Origin: an uncultured Prevotellaceae bacterium
GTDB lineage: Bacteria > Bacteroidota > Bacteroidia > Bacteroidales > Bacteroidaceae
Direction: 5' to 3'
Assembly (NCBI GenBank): GCA_946411565.1
Contig: CAMKEM010000006.1
Coordinates: 23,427 to 87,426, forward strand
DNA: 64,000 nt
Below, in pieces: positions 51,531 to 59,856 of this stretch. Below the pieces are notes generated by a model. That model saw nothing but the letters and a program-made list of their open reading frames with translations, ran no database searches and was not told the origin of the DNA. The position numbers and the translations under genes are program-made. How positions within the stretch are numbered: the first letter of the stretch is position 1; the number at the start of each line of letters is the position of its first letter.

Positions 51531-51562
51531 TTTGTGGCACTCTATAATTCTTACTACTTTTG
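51531..51562 (+). promoter_or_regulatory. Promoter of the 25-residue-repeat gene
   Basis: TTTG (51531-51534), 20-bp spacer, TACTTTTG (51555-51562), 35 bp before the ATG. Confidence 0.75.
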
Positions 51563-51597
51563 CCATGAAATCATTAATCCAATAAACACTACAGAAT

Positions 51598-52074
51598 ATG
51601 AAGAAATATGTAATTTTATGCTTTATGGCAATGTTTTGCTCATTAGCCAATGCACAGTTTAAACGTGAGGTTCATTCGTCAAAGACTGACAAACCTGATA
51701 TCTTTGGTAATGTAAAGACCACATATTATGATTATTGTGGTATGATAATTGGAACGTCTGTAACCAAGAAGGATATTTTCGACAAAATCACCACAACCTA
51801 TTATGATGATATGGGGAGGCAGATTTGTTCTGCTACGAGCAGAAAGGATATTTTTGACAACATCAAGACTGAATATCACGATGAATATGGTCGTACAACT
51901 GGTTCGGCAGTAACCAAGACGGACATTTTTGATAAAACCACCACTACCTACTATAATGAATATGGGCAGCAGACTGGCTCAGCATCTACCAAAGAGGACA
52001 TCTTTGGAAATATTATCACTACATACTATGATCGGTATGGTCGTGAAACGGGGAGTGAAACCATTGGGAAATAG
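51598..52074 (+). CDS. Secreted protein of five 25-residue repeats
   Basis: 158 residues. Signal peptide MKKYVILCFMAMFCSLANAQ, about ten lead residues, then five tandem repeats of exactly 25 residues (about 31-155) with consensus KxDIFDxxTTTYYDEYGRxTGSAxT. Each unit looks like a beta-hairpin (TTYYD ... YGR.TGSA), similar in spirit to YD/RHS-type or other solenoid repeats, but I recognise no family. The repeats differ at many bases, so the array is old rather than a recent slippage product. It has its own perfect promoter. Possibly an extracellular or periplasmic binding protein. Confidence 0.65.
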   Translation: MKKYVILCFMAMFCSLANAQFKREVHSSKTDKPDIFGNVKTTYYDYCGMIIGTSVTKKDIFDKITTTYYDDMGRQICSATSRKDIFDNIKTEYHDEYGRTTGSAVTKTDIFDKTTTTYYNEYGQQTGSASTKEDIFGNIITTYYDRYGRETGSETIGK

Positions 52075-52130
52075 GGTGAATTTGACGAACTCCTTCTATA
52101 TGGCAGTAAACTGCTTTTAACTGACAATAA

Positions 52131-52203
52131 TTACCAATCTACGCAATCTTTTTCCATAATTTTTCATTTTTTATTGGGTAAAGATTGCGTAGATTGGTAT
52201 TTG
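52131..52203. terminator. Long bidirectional hairpin between convergent genes
   Basis: TACCAATCTACGCAATCTTT and AAAGATTGCGTAGATTGGTA form a 20-bp stem around an AT-rich loop, 60 bp after the repeat-protein gene and 39 bp from the end of smpB. Confidence 0.75.
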
Positions 52204-52241
52204 TTGTCAGTTCAAGCACCAAAGGTGCAAAATCTTAGACT

Positions 52242-52721
52242 TTAGAAATTCTTCATCGCGCGATCCATTTCGCGCTTGTCCTGTTTCTCCTTGATAGTCT
52301 GGCGCTTATCAAATTCCTTCTTACCACGGCAGAGGGCGATATCAACCTTGGCACGTCCTTTGTCGTCGATGAAGACGAGGGTGGGGACGATGGTGAAGCC
52401 CACGGCCTTGGTATCTTCCTGAAGGCGGCGTATCTCACGCTTGTTGAGCAACAGTTTACGGTCACGCTTTGCCTTGTGATTGTTGTACGAGCCGTAGAAA
52501 TATGGGTTAATGTTCATTCCCTTGACCCATATCTCGCCGTTGTTGATGTAGCAGAATGTGTCAACGAGTGATGCCTTACCAAGTCTTATAGACTTGATCT
52601 CTGTTCCGGTCAGTACGATGCCGGCAGTGTATGTGTCAACGAAGAAGTAGTCAAATGATGCTTTCTTATTCTTTATCTGCACCGGGCTCTTCTTGCGAAG
52701 TTCAAGTTCAATTTTATTCAT
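52242..52721 (-). CDS. smpB: SsrA-binding protein
   Basis: 159 residues. Binds tmRNA and positions it in stalled ribosomes for trans-translation. [55 protein letters not shown] is the family core, [33 protein letters not shown] is the typical basic C-terminal tail. The ssrA RNA gene is not seen nearby. A 150-bp inverted repeat lies upstream (52761-52912). Confidence 0.97.
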   Translation of the reverse strand: MNKIELELRKKSPVQIKNKKASFDYFFVDTYTAGIVLTGTEIKSIRLGKASLVDTFCYINNGEIWVKGMNINPYFYGSYNNHKAKRDRKLLLNKREIRRLQEDTKAVGFTIVPTLVFIDDKGRAKVDIALCRGKKEFDKRQTIKEKQDKREMDRAMKNF

Positions 52722-52760
52722 AAATTAAAGAAAAACGGAACTCGCGTTCCTTATTGTTGT

Positions 52761-52912
52761 TTTGGAAAGTAAATTACCAGTAAATTATTGGTCAGTAAAT
52801 TACACGCGGCATCCGCCGCTTAGGAAATTAATTTCAGAAAGAATGATTTTAAAAATTATAATTTACTGACCCTAATTTACTGATTTCATTTCCTTCCAAT
52901 TTACTTTCTAAG
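52761..52912. repeat. AGTAAATT-type inverted repeat
   Basis: GGAAAGTAAATTACCAGTAAATTA and GGTCAGTAAATTA on the left are mirrored by TAATTTACTGACCC...TTCCAATTTACTTTC on the right. Single-arm relatives are at 3326-3358 and 17176-17215. Confidence 0.82.
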
Positions 52913-52946
52913 AATATGGGCGCAAGCCCAATATTTTATTTCTCGG

Positions 52947-53495
52947 TCAAACGGGTTTGACCATTTCTAAAAGGTGTTCATCCACATATCTTGCTACGTC
53001 TTCCGTATAGCTTTCCTCGTTAGAGACAAACTCATCATCGAAGTCATCGAATATGTCGAGTTGTTCGTAGAGAGCCATGAAATCCTCATCGCTCATCTCC
53101 TTTTCTATCTGATTATGATACTTGTCATAGCATTTGCGAACACGACGCAAAAGGCGACAGAGACCTATCAGATTTGTATCTTCATTGCCCTGTACGCCTG
53201 TAAGTTTCTGCACTTCCTCGCCCCATTGACGCACAGCCTTGTCGAAAGGATTACGGAAGAAAAATGGGCCGTAGCCATTGTGAATAAGCTGTATGAAACC
53301 ACCATCCATAAGCTCGTCACGAAGCATAATATAGGCTAAGAGCGTTATCTGGTCGGCTGTGAGTTTCGGCATGGTCTCGGCAGACAGTTCACCGCCTACA
53401 CCTTGCTTAATAGCATCCACGATGACACCGATGAAAGTGTCCATACCTTCACCTGCTGCCTTGCGCAAAGCCTCGTCTTTTACTTCAAATGTCAT
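52947..53495 (-). CDS. DMP19/DUF4375-like protein
   Basis: 182 residues from ATG 53495. The centre has DELMDGGFIQLIHNGYGPFFF, which matches the DGGF-QxxxNGxG core of DMP19-like (DUF4375) domains; the C-terminus is acidic (LDIFDDFDDEFVSNEESYTED). DMP19-like proteins are small cytoplasmic proteins with DNA-mimic-like acidic surfaces in some species. The longer frame starting at TTG 53531 is rejected because that TTG is the end of a -7 promoter element (53529-53536). It has no operon partner. Function unknown. Confidence 0.68.
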   Translation of the reverse strand: MTFEVKDEALRKAAGEGMDTFIGVIVDAIKQGVGGELSAETMPKLTADQITLLAYIMLRDELMDGGFIQLIHNGYGPFFFRNPFDKAVRQWGEEVQKLTGVQGNEDTNLIGLCRLLRRVRKCYDKYHNQIEKEMSDEDFMALYEQLDIFDDFDDEFVSNEESYTEDVARYVDEHLLEMVKPV

Positions 53496-53528
53496 ATCTT
53501 TAGCTTTGAAATTGTAAACTTTATTTTG

Positions 53529-53536
53529 CAAAGATA
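53529..53536 (-). promoter_or_regulatory. -7 element of the DMP19-like gene
   Basis: TATCTTTG on the minus strand, 33 bp upstream of ATG 53495. It decides the start codon. No TTTG is found at the -33 position. Confidence 0.5.
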
Positions 53537-53615
53537 CTAAAAAATCCGTTATAAGTTAGAAAAATCTTCCGAAAACTTACCTTTATGTTATATTTTTGGA
53601 AAAATTATCACTAAA

Positions 53616-53649
53616 TTTAGGTATTTCTCTGAACTTTTTATTAATTTTG
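53616..53649 (+). promoter_or_regulatory. Promoter of the IscU-like/GGGtGRT genes
   Basis: A weak -33 TTTA (53616-53619) and -7 TAATTTTG (53642-53649), 60 bp before the ATG. Confidence 0.5.
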
Positions 53650-53709
53650 CAGACTGAAAGTTTATTATGAACTTTTTCTTATATTAACAAATATAAATAC
53701 AAAAACAAA

Positions 53710-54411
53710 ATGGTTTATTCAAAAGAAGTACAGGAAATGTGCTGCGTAGCCAAGGGTCCTAACCACGGACCAGCTCCAATCCCAGAAGAGGGCAAGTGGA
53801 TTCAGGCTAAGGAAATCAAGGACATCTCTGGTCTTACACACGGTATCGGTTGGTGTGCACCACAGCAGGGTTGCTGTAAGCTGACTCTGAACGTTAAGGA
53901 TGGTATCATCGAGGAGGCTCTCGTTGAGACAATCGGTTGTTCTGGTATGACTCACTCTGCTGCTATGGCATCTGAGATTCTCCCAGGCAAGACTATCCTT
54001 GAGGCACTCAACACTGACCTCGTTTGCGATGCTATCAACACAGCAATGCGCGAGCTCTTCCTCCAGATCGTTTACGGTCGTACACAGTCTGCTTTCTCTG
54101 AGGGTGGTCTTATGATCGGTGCTGGTCTTGAGGATCTCGGTAAGGGTCTTGTTTCTCAGTGCGGTACTCTCTATGGCACAAAGGTTAAGGGTACTCGTTA
54201 CCTCCAGCTCACAGAGGGTTACATCACAAAGCAGTACCTCGACAAGGACGACCAGGTATGTGGTTATGAGTTTGTTCACATGGGCAAGTTTATGGACGCT
54301 ATCAAGAAGGGTGTTGACGCTAACGAGGCACTCAAGAGTGTAACAGGTACTTACGGCCGTACTAAGGAAGAGGACGGTGCAGTTAAATTTATTGACCCAC
54401 GTAAGAATTAA
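53710..54411 (+). CDS. IscU-like iron-sulphur scaffold domain protein
   Basis: 233 residues. The conserved core is GIGWCAPQQGCCKLTLNVKDGIIEEALVETIGCSGMTHSAAMASEILPGKTILEAL: cysteines in GWCAPQQGCC and IGCSGMTHS resemble an IscU/NifU scaffold. This longer protein is known to accompany GGGtGRT proteins, but its role is unproven. The gene uses almost only favoured codons (AAG, GGT, CGT, CTC, ATC), so expression is probably very high. It is separated from the GGGtGRT gene by the S23-type insertion. Confidence 0.8.
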   Translation: MVYSKEVQEMCCVAKGPNHGPAPIPEEGKWIQAKEIKDISGLTHGIGWCAPQQGCCKLTLNVKDGIIEEALVETIGCSGMTHSAAMASEILPGKTILEALNTDLVCDAINTAMRELFLQIVYGRTQSAFSEGGLMIGAGLEDLGKGLVSQCGTLYGTKVKGTRYLQLTEGYITKQYLDKDDQVCGYEFVHMGKFMDAIKKGVDANEALKSVTGTYGRTKEEDGAVKFIDPRKN

Positions 54412-54423
54412 GTCTAACGACGG

Positions 54424-54884
54424 TTCAAGGTTATAAGGTTATAAGGTTTTAAGGTCTGCATGTATGATGGGTCCTCATAAAAACCTGCAAGTATGGCAGA
54501 ATTCAATGGAATTGGTTTCGTTGGTCTATAAAAAGACGCGGAACTTCCCACGCTATGAGGTTTTCGGACTTAGCAGTCAGATGCAAAGAGCAGCAGTCTC
54601 TATACCTTCTAATATAGCAGAAGGCTACGGCAGGGATTCAAACCCTGACTTGATTCATTTCCTTCATATTGCTTTGGGTTCTTCTAACGAACTGGATACT
54701 CAGATTCTGATTGCTAGAAACGAGGAATACATTACCGAAGAGGAATTTCACCAGTTAGAGGATTTGAATGACAATGTAATGAGAAAGCTACAATCTTTGA
54801 TTAATACGCGCAGGAAATACGAAATGCAGACTGGACAGACCTCAAAACCACAAAAACCTCAAAACCTCTAAACCTTTAAATAAA
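54424..54884 (+). mobile_element. S23-type gene with inverted AGGTTxxAAGG ends
   Basis: The left end (54424-54461) has AAGGTTATAAGGTTATAAGG and AGGTCTGCATG. The right end (54834-54884) is GACAGACCTCAAAACC then repeated AAACCTCAAAACCTC and AAACCTTTAAA. The two ends are inverted relative to each other, with AGGTCTGY as inner boundary, and the gene lies between. The element splits the IscU-like and GGGtGRT genes. Confidence 0.6.
54464..54871 (+). CDS. Four-helix-bundle protein, 23S intervening-sequence (S23) type
   Basis: 135 residues. LQVWQNSMELVSLVYKKTRNFPRYEVFGLSSQMQRAAVSIPSNIAEGYGRDSNPDLIHFLHIALGSSNELDTQILIARNEEYI is the S23/avd-like fold, first known from rRNA intervening sequences. The C-terminal end (QTSKPQKPQNL) is encoded by the right inverted repeat. 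It has no known catalytic activity; these genes are scattered and appear to move with flanking repeats. Codon use is ordinary, unlike its two neighbours. It is not needed for the neighbours' pathway. Confidence 0.85.
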   Translation: MMGPHKNLQVWQNSMELVSLVYKKTRNFPRYEVFGLSSQMQRAAVSIPSNIAEGYGRDSNPDLIHFLHIALGSSNELDTQILIARNEEYITEEEFHQLEDLNDNVMRKLQSLINTRRKYEMQTGQTSKPQKPQNL

Positions 54885-55904
54885 ATGATTAGAGAAGTAA
54901 AGTTTGAATCTCAGGATCGTCGCATCAAGCAGATCCTCGCTTGTCTTAACAAGCACGGTATCGCTTCTATTGAAGAGGCTAATCAGATCTGCGAGGCTGC
55001 AGGTCTCGATCCATATCAGACATGTGAGGAGACTCAGATGATCTGTTTCGAGAACGCTAAGTGGGCTTACGTTGTAGGTACTGCAATCGCACTCAAGGAG
55101 AAGGCAAAGGACGCTGTAGAGGCTGCTAACTATATCGGTGAGGGTCTCCAGTCATTCTGTATCCCTGGTTCTGTAGCTGACGACCGTAAGGTTGGTATCG
55201 GCCACGGTGAGCTCGCAGCTCGTCTTCTCGAGCCAGAGACAAAGTGTTTCGCATTCCTCGCTGGTCACGAGTCATTCGCTGCTGCTGAGGGTGCTATCAA
55301 GATCGCACAGATGGCTAACAAGTCAAGACCAGCCGACAAGCCACTCCGTTGTATCCTCAACGGTCTCGGTAAGGACGCTGCAATGATCATCTCTCGTATC
55401 AACGGCTTCACATACGTACAGACACAGTTCGACTACTTCACAGGTGAGCTCAAGGAAGTTAAGCGTATCGCTTACTCTAACGGTCCACGTGCAGCAGTTA
55501 ACTGCTATGGTGCTGACGACGTTCGTGAGGGTGTAGCAATCATGTGGAAGGAAGATGTTGACGTATCAATCACTGGTAACTCAACAAACCCAACACGTTT
55601 CCAGCACCCAACAGCTGGTACATACAAGAAGGAGCGCGTTCGTGCTGGTAAGCCATACTTCTCAGTAGCTTCTGGTGGTGGTACAGGTCGTACACTTCAC
55701 CCAGATAACATGGCTGCTGGTCCTGCTTCTTACGGTATGACTGATACACTTGGTCGTATGCACTCTGACGCTCAGTTCGCTGGTTCTTCATCAGTTCCTG
55801 CACACGTAGAGATGATGGGCTTCCTCGGTATTGGTAACAACCCAATGGTAGGTTGCTCTGTTGCTTGTGCAGTAAACGTTGACCTCGCTCTGAACAAGAA
55901 ATAA
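54885..55904 (+). CDS. GGGtGRT protein, function unknown
   Basis: 339 residues. The name-giving motif VASGGGTGRTLHPDNMAAG is at about 264-282. Other conserved segments are GHGELAARLLEPETKCFAFLAGHESFAAAEGAIKIAQ and LNGLGKDAAMIISRINGF. The family is known only by name and occurs next to an IscU-like gene, so a link to iron-sulphur or redox chemistry is guessed. Codon bias is extreme (TAC, AAC, GGT, CGT, CTC), as in ribosomal genes, so the protein should be abundant. It ends with a terminator 43 bp downstream. Confidence 0.9.
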   Translation: MIREVKFESQDRRIKQILACLNKHGIASIEEANQICEAAGLDPYQTCEETQMICFENAKWAYVVGTAIALKEKAKDAVEAANYIGEGLQSFCIPGSVADDRKVGIGHGELAARLLEPETKCFAFLAGHESFAAAEGAIKIAQMANKSRPADKPLRCILNGLGKDAAMIISRINGFTYVQTQFDYFTGELKEVKRIAYSNGPRAAVNCYGADDVREGVAIMWKEDVDVSITGNSTNPTRFQHPTAGTYKKERVRAGKPYFSVASGGGTGRTLHPDNMAAGPASYGMTDTLGRMHSDAQFAGSSSVPAHVEMMGFLGIGNNPMVGCSVACAVNVDLALNKK

Positions 55905-55946
55905 ACCTTAACCGGTTGATTCTAAACAAATTCTACAATATTCATG

Positions 55947-55980
55947 TCTCCCGTAACCTTCTCGGTTATGGGAGATTTTT
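55947..55980 (+). terminator. Hairpin terminator after the GGGtGRT gene
   Basis: TCTCCCGTAACC ttctc GGTTATGGGAGA followed by TTTTTGTTTT. Confidence 0.88.
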
Positions 55981-56020
55981 GTTTTGATGGATTGGGAGAA
56001 GTATTTTATATCATATCAAT

Positions 56021-56076
56021 ACAATAATAGTGTAGGAACATAAAGAAATACTCTTAATGTTTCTACACTATTGTTA
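56021..56076 (-). terminator. Hairpin after the three-gene envelope operon
   Basis: AATAATAGTGTAGGAACAT and ATGTTTCTACACTATTGTT form a stem of about 19 bp, located 15 bp beyond the last stop on the minus strand. The T-run is short. Confidence 0.6.
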
Positions 56077-56090
56077 TCAATTAGTTTGCA

Positions 56091-56732
56091 TTATTGTTTT
56101 TCTGATGTAGCAAACCCTTCTTTTACGAATTCACTAATCTTTGTAGCATACTTTTGAGCTAACTCTGTTTCGATTGCTGCATTCTCCATAGCCTTGATTC
56201 GGGCTTTCATTGCAGCTTCCTCATTTACAATGAAATAAGTCTGCATTTCAAACACCCCAGGCTGAACTTCTCTAATGATAGTATAAGACTCACGTAGTTC
56301 TCCTTTTATCTCTTTATTAACAAGTCGTTCGTATGCTGCATAGAATTTGTCAAATTCCATATTAGTATCATCGGCATTTTGTGCCATATCTGATACAATA
56401 CGTCCTTTGACATGGCTACCAGCAGTATGTGCATACGTGTTACAAGCGTTGTTGATACATACTTGGTGACCTACGTTCTTAGACTTGACATTAGACGCTA
56501 TTCCAACAATCTCACCTCCACTCTCACCGAGTTGAGCCAGTTTGTCGTAATGTGTCAGAAGTGATACCTCTAAACTTTTAGAAGTTCCGAAGATTTTCCA
56601 ACCTTCCTTGCTGTATTCTTTCATCTTTGTTTTATACTCTTTCTTGAGCGCTTTCTCCAATGCCTTGTTTTGAGCATAGGAAGACGGAATAGCAATAAAC
56701 ATTGCCATAATGATTAAGACTATTGTTTTCAT
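56091..56732 (-). CDS. Secreted LPP20-like protein
   Basis: 213 residues. Signal peptide MKTIVLIIMAMFIAIPSSYAQ; the mature part begins helical (ALEKALKKEYKTKMKEYSKEGWKIFGTSKS) and continues with a mixed region (CINNACNTYAHTAGSHVKGRI, VFEMQTYFIVNEEAAMKARIKAMENA) that resembles LPP20/FlgO-type domains: alternate alpha-helix and beta-sheet around a conserved A-x-x-x-A helix. Third gene of an operon with the GLUG lipoprotein and the DUF5683 protein. No known function. Confidence 0.62.
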   Translation of the reverse strand: MKTIVLIIMAMFIAIPSSYAQNKALEKALKKEYKTKMKEYSKEGWKIFGTSKSLEVSLLTHYDKLAQLGESGGEIVGIASNVKSKNVGHQVCINNACNTYAHTAGSHVKGRIVSDMAQNADDTNMEFDKFYAAYERLVNKEIKGELRESYTIIREVQPGVFEMQTYFIVNEEAAMKARIKAMENAAIETELAQKYATKISEFVKEGFATSEKQ

Positions 56733-56763
56733 ATTCTCTATATTTAGTTGTTAGATAAGTTGA

Positions 56764-58956
56764 TTATTCCCATTGTAATCGAGGACATGAAACAGTTATT
56801 TCTTTGTTTCCTATGGTTCCTGACCATGTCCAAGTATTATTGAAATTCCAATATTTATGATAATCTTCATCAGAATTCTTCAATTTGTTAACTATGTCGT
56901 TTCCTACTGCATCTGTATAACAACGCTTGGTGGTAGTATATCCCCCTTTTAACTTGTTATGAATAGTAATGCAGTCTATTATACCTATACCTTCATTACA
57001 ATCACCTGCTATTCCATAAAAAGATGCAGAAGTACTAGTTACAGTGGAATATGAACTGTATATATGCATTGCTTTTCCTGCAATACCTCCTAAATATTTA
57101 GATAGTGATGATGCTGTTATTGAGCCAGTAGTATAGCTCGCTATCACAGAAACTCCGCAAAATGCATTTTCTCCTCCTCCTCCTAAAATTCCACCGGCAT
57201 AATCGTTGGAAATTGTTATGTTAGTTTCTGATTTACAAGAAGTAATTTTTAGTGCTGCGTACGATATATAGGGACCGCATCCTAAGATACCTCCTATTCC
57301 AGATTTTCCACTCAAAGCACCTTTGTAATAACAATCACTTATAAACGTGTCATCTCCAGAACGTCCACATATTCCACCTATATAATAATCTCCACCGACA
57401 TTAACTATAGCTTTACATTTTGAAATGTACAGATTCTGACTTGAGTATTCATGTCCGTTGTATCCGCAAATACCTCCTACATTTGATGTTCCTAGAATTG
57501 CATTTTTGGTTGATGTAGAAGAAACATGACATGATTCAATAGAACATTCTAAATAATCTAAATAATCACCATTATTGCCAATAAGTCCACCTATATTTTG
57601 GTTGCCTTTGATATAGGAATCTTCTCCCATGATAATATTGCATTTTTCAACAAGACCATGATTAGTTCCTGCAAGTGCACCACAATTATTGGTTGAGGAA
57701 TCTCCTATTTTTACTCCTGATATGGTTAGATTTGAAACAGATGCACCTGCACCTATATAGGCGAATAACCCAATGTCATCACCTATTGCTGGTACAAGTA
57801 AGTTGTAAATAGTTTTACCATTTCCATCAAAATGCCCTGAGAATTTTTTTATTGGGTTCCATTGATTGTATGATAAGTCTATATCGTTATCGAGTATGTA
57901 GCATTTATCTGGGAATGAAGTAACTAAACTTAGTTGTGAGCCTGTTTTTATGATGTATGGATCTGCGAATGTACCTGATCCGCCTGCAAATGTTTTGGCT
58001 GTAGAGCCATCCCAACCTATTCCTGCTGTTGCATTGGTAGAAACAATAATTTCATCACTATACCCAATTCCATATATGTTTTTGGCATAAGCACGTACAT
58101 AGTATTTAGAATTTGGATTCAATGATTTAGCTATACATGTGTAGTCTTTTGTCTCAGTTGTTGTTCCAAGGCTAATTACCTGATTCTCAATAGAAGAATT
58201 AGGGGACGAGGAGTAACAAATACCATAATCAAGAATTTGTGCTCCACCTGTGCTAGAGATCTTACAGTCAACAGAGAAACTATTCTCTGTAATGTCTTTT
58301 GCTGTGGAAGCTATAATTAATGTTGGACTTGAAAGTTGTACTTTTGTAACATTAATTTTTATCATAATAGAATTAGTGCCACCGTTTCCTGAGTAATTGA
58401 CTGCTAAAGGTTGTGAATATGAACCATAATTCATTTTTTCACGATTTACGGTTGCTACAATGGATTGTTGTCCTTGTGCTTCTACTATTCCTTCTGTTAT
58501 GTTCAAAGTAAGCCAATCAGGAATGTTCGTAATCTTGAAACTTGTTTTAGAATTGCTGTTATTAACGAAATAGAAAATACGTGAGGTTTGAAAATCACCA
58601 AAATCAATTGTACTTTCTGAAGTAGCGAAAGGTGACAAGCTTTTAAGCATAACGGCAATATTTGATACCTGTGAGGCTGTCACGGTAACAGATTTAGTCT
58701 GTTCTTCATATCCTACTTTTGAAAATGATAGGGTATAAGTTCCAGGCTCTAAATCAGAAAATAAAGCCGATCCGTCAGAACTTGTGGTTGCTGATTTACC
58801 GAGTGAAATAATAGATACTTCACAATTTTCTATTAAATGATTGTCTGCATAATCTTTAACACAACATGAGATTGAGCCTGTTGTGTCAACAATGTCTTTT
58901 GCACATGATGAAATCATGAACAATAAACATGAGAAATAAATGAACTTTGTTTTCAT
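56764..58956 (-). CDS. Large lipoprotein with BACON-like, FN3-like and GLUG-like repeats
   Basis: 730 residues. Lipobox ISSC (Cys18). Domains in order: CarboxypepD_reg-like/CNA-B (about 28-110), BACON-like (about 115-210, ITNIPDWLTLN), fibronectin-like (about 213-310, DYGICYSSSPN, NSKYYVRAYAKN), then a GLUG-type beta-helix (about 315-690) with at least six GG-rich turns such as NIGGLIGNNG, NVGGICGYNG, YIGGICGRSG and YAGGILGGGG. It looks like a surface-exposed binding protein, possibly for glycans. Gap of 12 bp from the DUF5683 gene upstream, 31 bp to the gene downstream. Confidence 0.75.
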   Translation of the reverse strand: MKTKFIYFSCLLFMISSCAKDIVDTTGSISCCVKDYADNHLIENCEVSIISLGKSATTSSDGSALFSDLEPGTYTLSFSKVGYEEQTKSVTVTASQVSNIAVMLKSLSPFATSESTIDFGDFQTSRIFYFVNNSNSKTSFKITNIPDWLTLNITEGIVEAQGQQSIVATVNREKMNYGSYSQPLAVNYSGNGGTNSIMIKINVTKVQLSSPTLIIASTAKDITENSFSVDCKISSTGGAQILDYGICYSSSPNSSIENQVISLGTTTETKDYTCIAKSLNPNSKYYVRAYAKNIYGIGYSDEIIVSTNATAGIGWDGSTAKTFAGGSGTFADPYIIKTGSQLSLVTSFPDKCYILDNDIDLSYNQWNPIKKFSGHFDGNGKTIYNLLVPAIGDDIGLFAYIGAGASVSNLTISGVKIGDSSTNNCGALAGTNHGLVEKCNIIMGEDSYIKGNQNIGGLIGNNGDYLDYLECSIESCHVSSTSTKNAILGTSNVGGICGYNGHEYSSQNLYISKCKAIVNVGGDYYIGGICGRSGDDTFISDCYYKGALSGKSGIGGILGCGPYISYAALKITSCKSETNITISNDYAGGILGGGGENAFCGVSVIASYTTGSITASSLSKYLGGIAGKAMHIYSSYSTVTSTSASFYGIAGDCNEGIGIIDCITIHNKLKGGYTTTKRCYTDAVGNDIVNKLKNSDEDYHKYWNFNNTWTWSGTIGNKEITVSCPRLQWE

Positions 58957-58968
58957 AATATTACAATT

Positions 58969-59856
58969 TTAAAAGTTTAAACATAAAGAAAAACCGCTAT
59001 TTCCATTTTCTGTTGATGGACGTAGTGTTAAGTCATAGTTACGATTCTTTTTGATGGAGATTCGTCTTGACCCATTAGCCAATGCTGCGTCAATCAGGTT
59101 ATATACATAAACTGCTGCGGCTGCTCCTATACATATTGTTCTACCAGTATGCCAGTCATCTGCCAGACTATTATATTCACTTGCATGTTTTGGTTGTTCA
59201 TGCATTTTCTTGACATATGATGAACGCATTGATTCGCAATAGATAATACCTCCCACGCATAGAGCTTCGCCAATCATTATAGAATAACCTTTTATGTTAC
59301 TTCCTTTATGTAGTTGTCCTAGTCCTGGAATTATAGATCTTAGGACTCCAGTTGCTCCATAGGAGTTTGTTTTGGTAAAACTATCATAATTAGGTGTCGT
59401 GTTTTTATTGGAAACGGCAAAGAGGGCATAATACTGATAGTAGCTGTTATTATCGGTTCTTATTTCTTCCCAATACTCATCAACTAATTTTGCAGAAAAA
59501 GATTCTGTCGAAGTCTTGTTGTTGTAGGAAATGTTGATTCTGTCATGTTCTTCACCAGTACTTGCATCAAAATCAATATCTGCTTTTATCGTAGAACTAA
59601 TATTGTTTGACTGACCTATATATGATGCTAATGCTAGAACGTTCTGACTTCTTACGTTTTCCAACGAACTGCCAGTATTCTCTATTATTTTAAAATAATA
59701 AGAAGTATTTGACCGTTTGGCATTATATCCCTTTTCTCCTTTTTTTACCCATTCTGGTGTTTTTTGAGCAGATTTAGCCACTATTTTAGCATTTCCATTC
59801 ATAGAAAAACATATAATGACGATAAAAAGACAAACAAATTTTATATAGTGTAACAT
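58969..59856 (-). CDS. LPP20-like plus DUF5683-like envelope protein
   Basis: 295 residues. Signal peptide (to about 23, NGNAK), an LPP20-like soluble domain (about 30-150: TPEWVKKGEKGYNAKRSNTSYYFKIIENTGSS), then a short membrane region with GVLRSIIPGLGQLHKGSNIKGYSIMIGEALCVGGIIY and ICIGAAAAVYVYNLIDAALA, the SxxPGxGQ pattern of DUF5683. First gene of the operon with the GLUG lipoprotein and the secreted protein. Its upstream region has no clear promoter. Confidence 0.68.
   Translation of the reverse strand: MLHYIKFVCLFIVIICFSMNGNAKIVAKSAQKTPEWVKKGEKGYNAKRSNTSYYFKIIENTGSSLENVRSQNVLALASYIGQSNNISSTIKADIDFDASTGEEHDRINISYNNKTSTESFSAKLVDEYWEEIRTDNNSYYQYYALFAVSNKNTTPNYDSFTKTNSYGATGVLRSIIPGLGQLHKGSNIKGYSIMIGEALCVGGIIYCESMRSSYVKKMHEQPKHASEYNSLADDWHTGRTICIGAAAAVYVYNLIDAALANGSRRISIKKNRNYDLTLRPSTENGNSGFSLCLNF

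Noticed and set aside
51598..52074. Tandem DNA repeat from recent slippage
   Set aside because: The five units share protein sequence but differ at many silent sites, so it is better described as an old protein repeat.
53496..53531. TTG start for the DMP19-like gene
   Set aside because: That TTG is part of the -7 element TATCTTTG, so it lies upstream of the transcript start.
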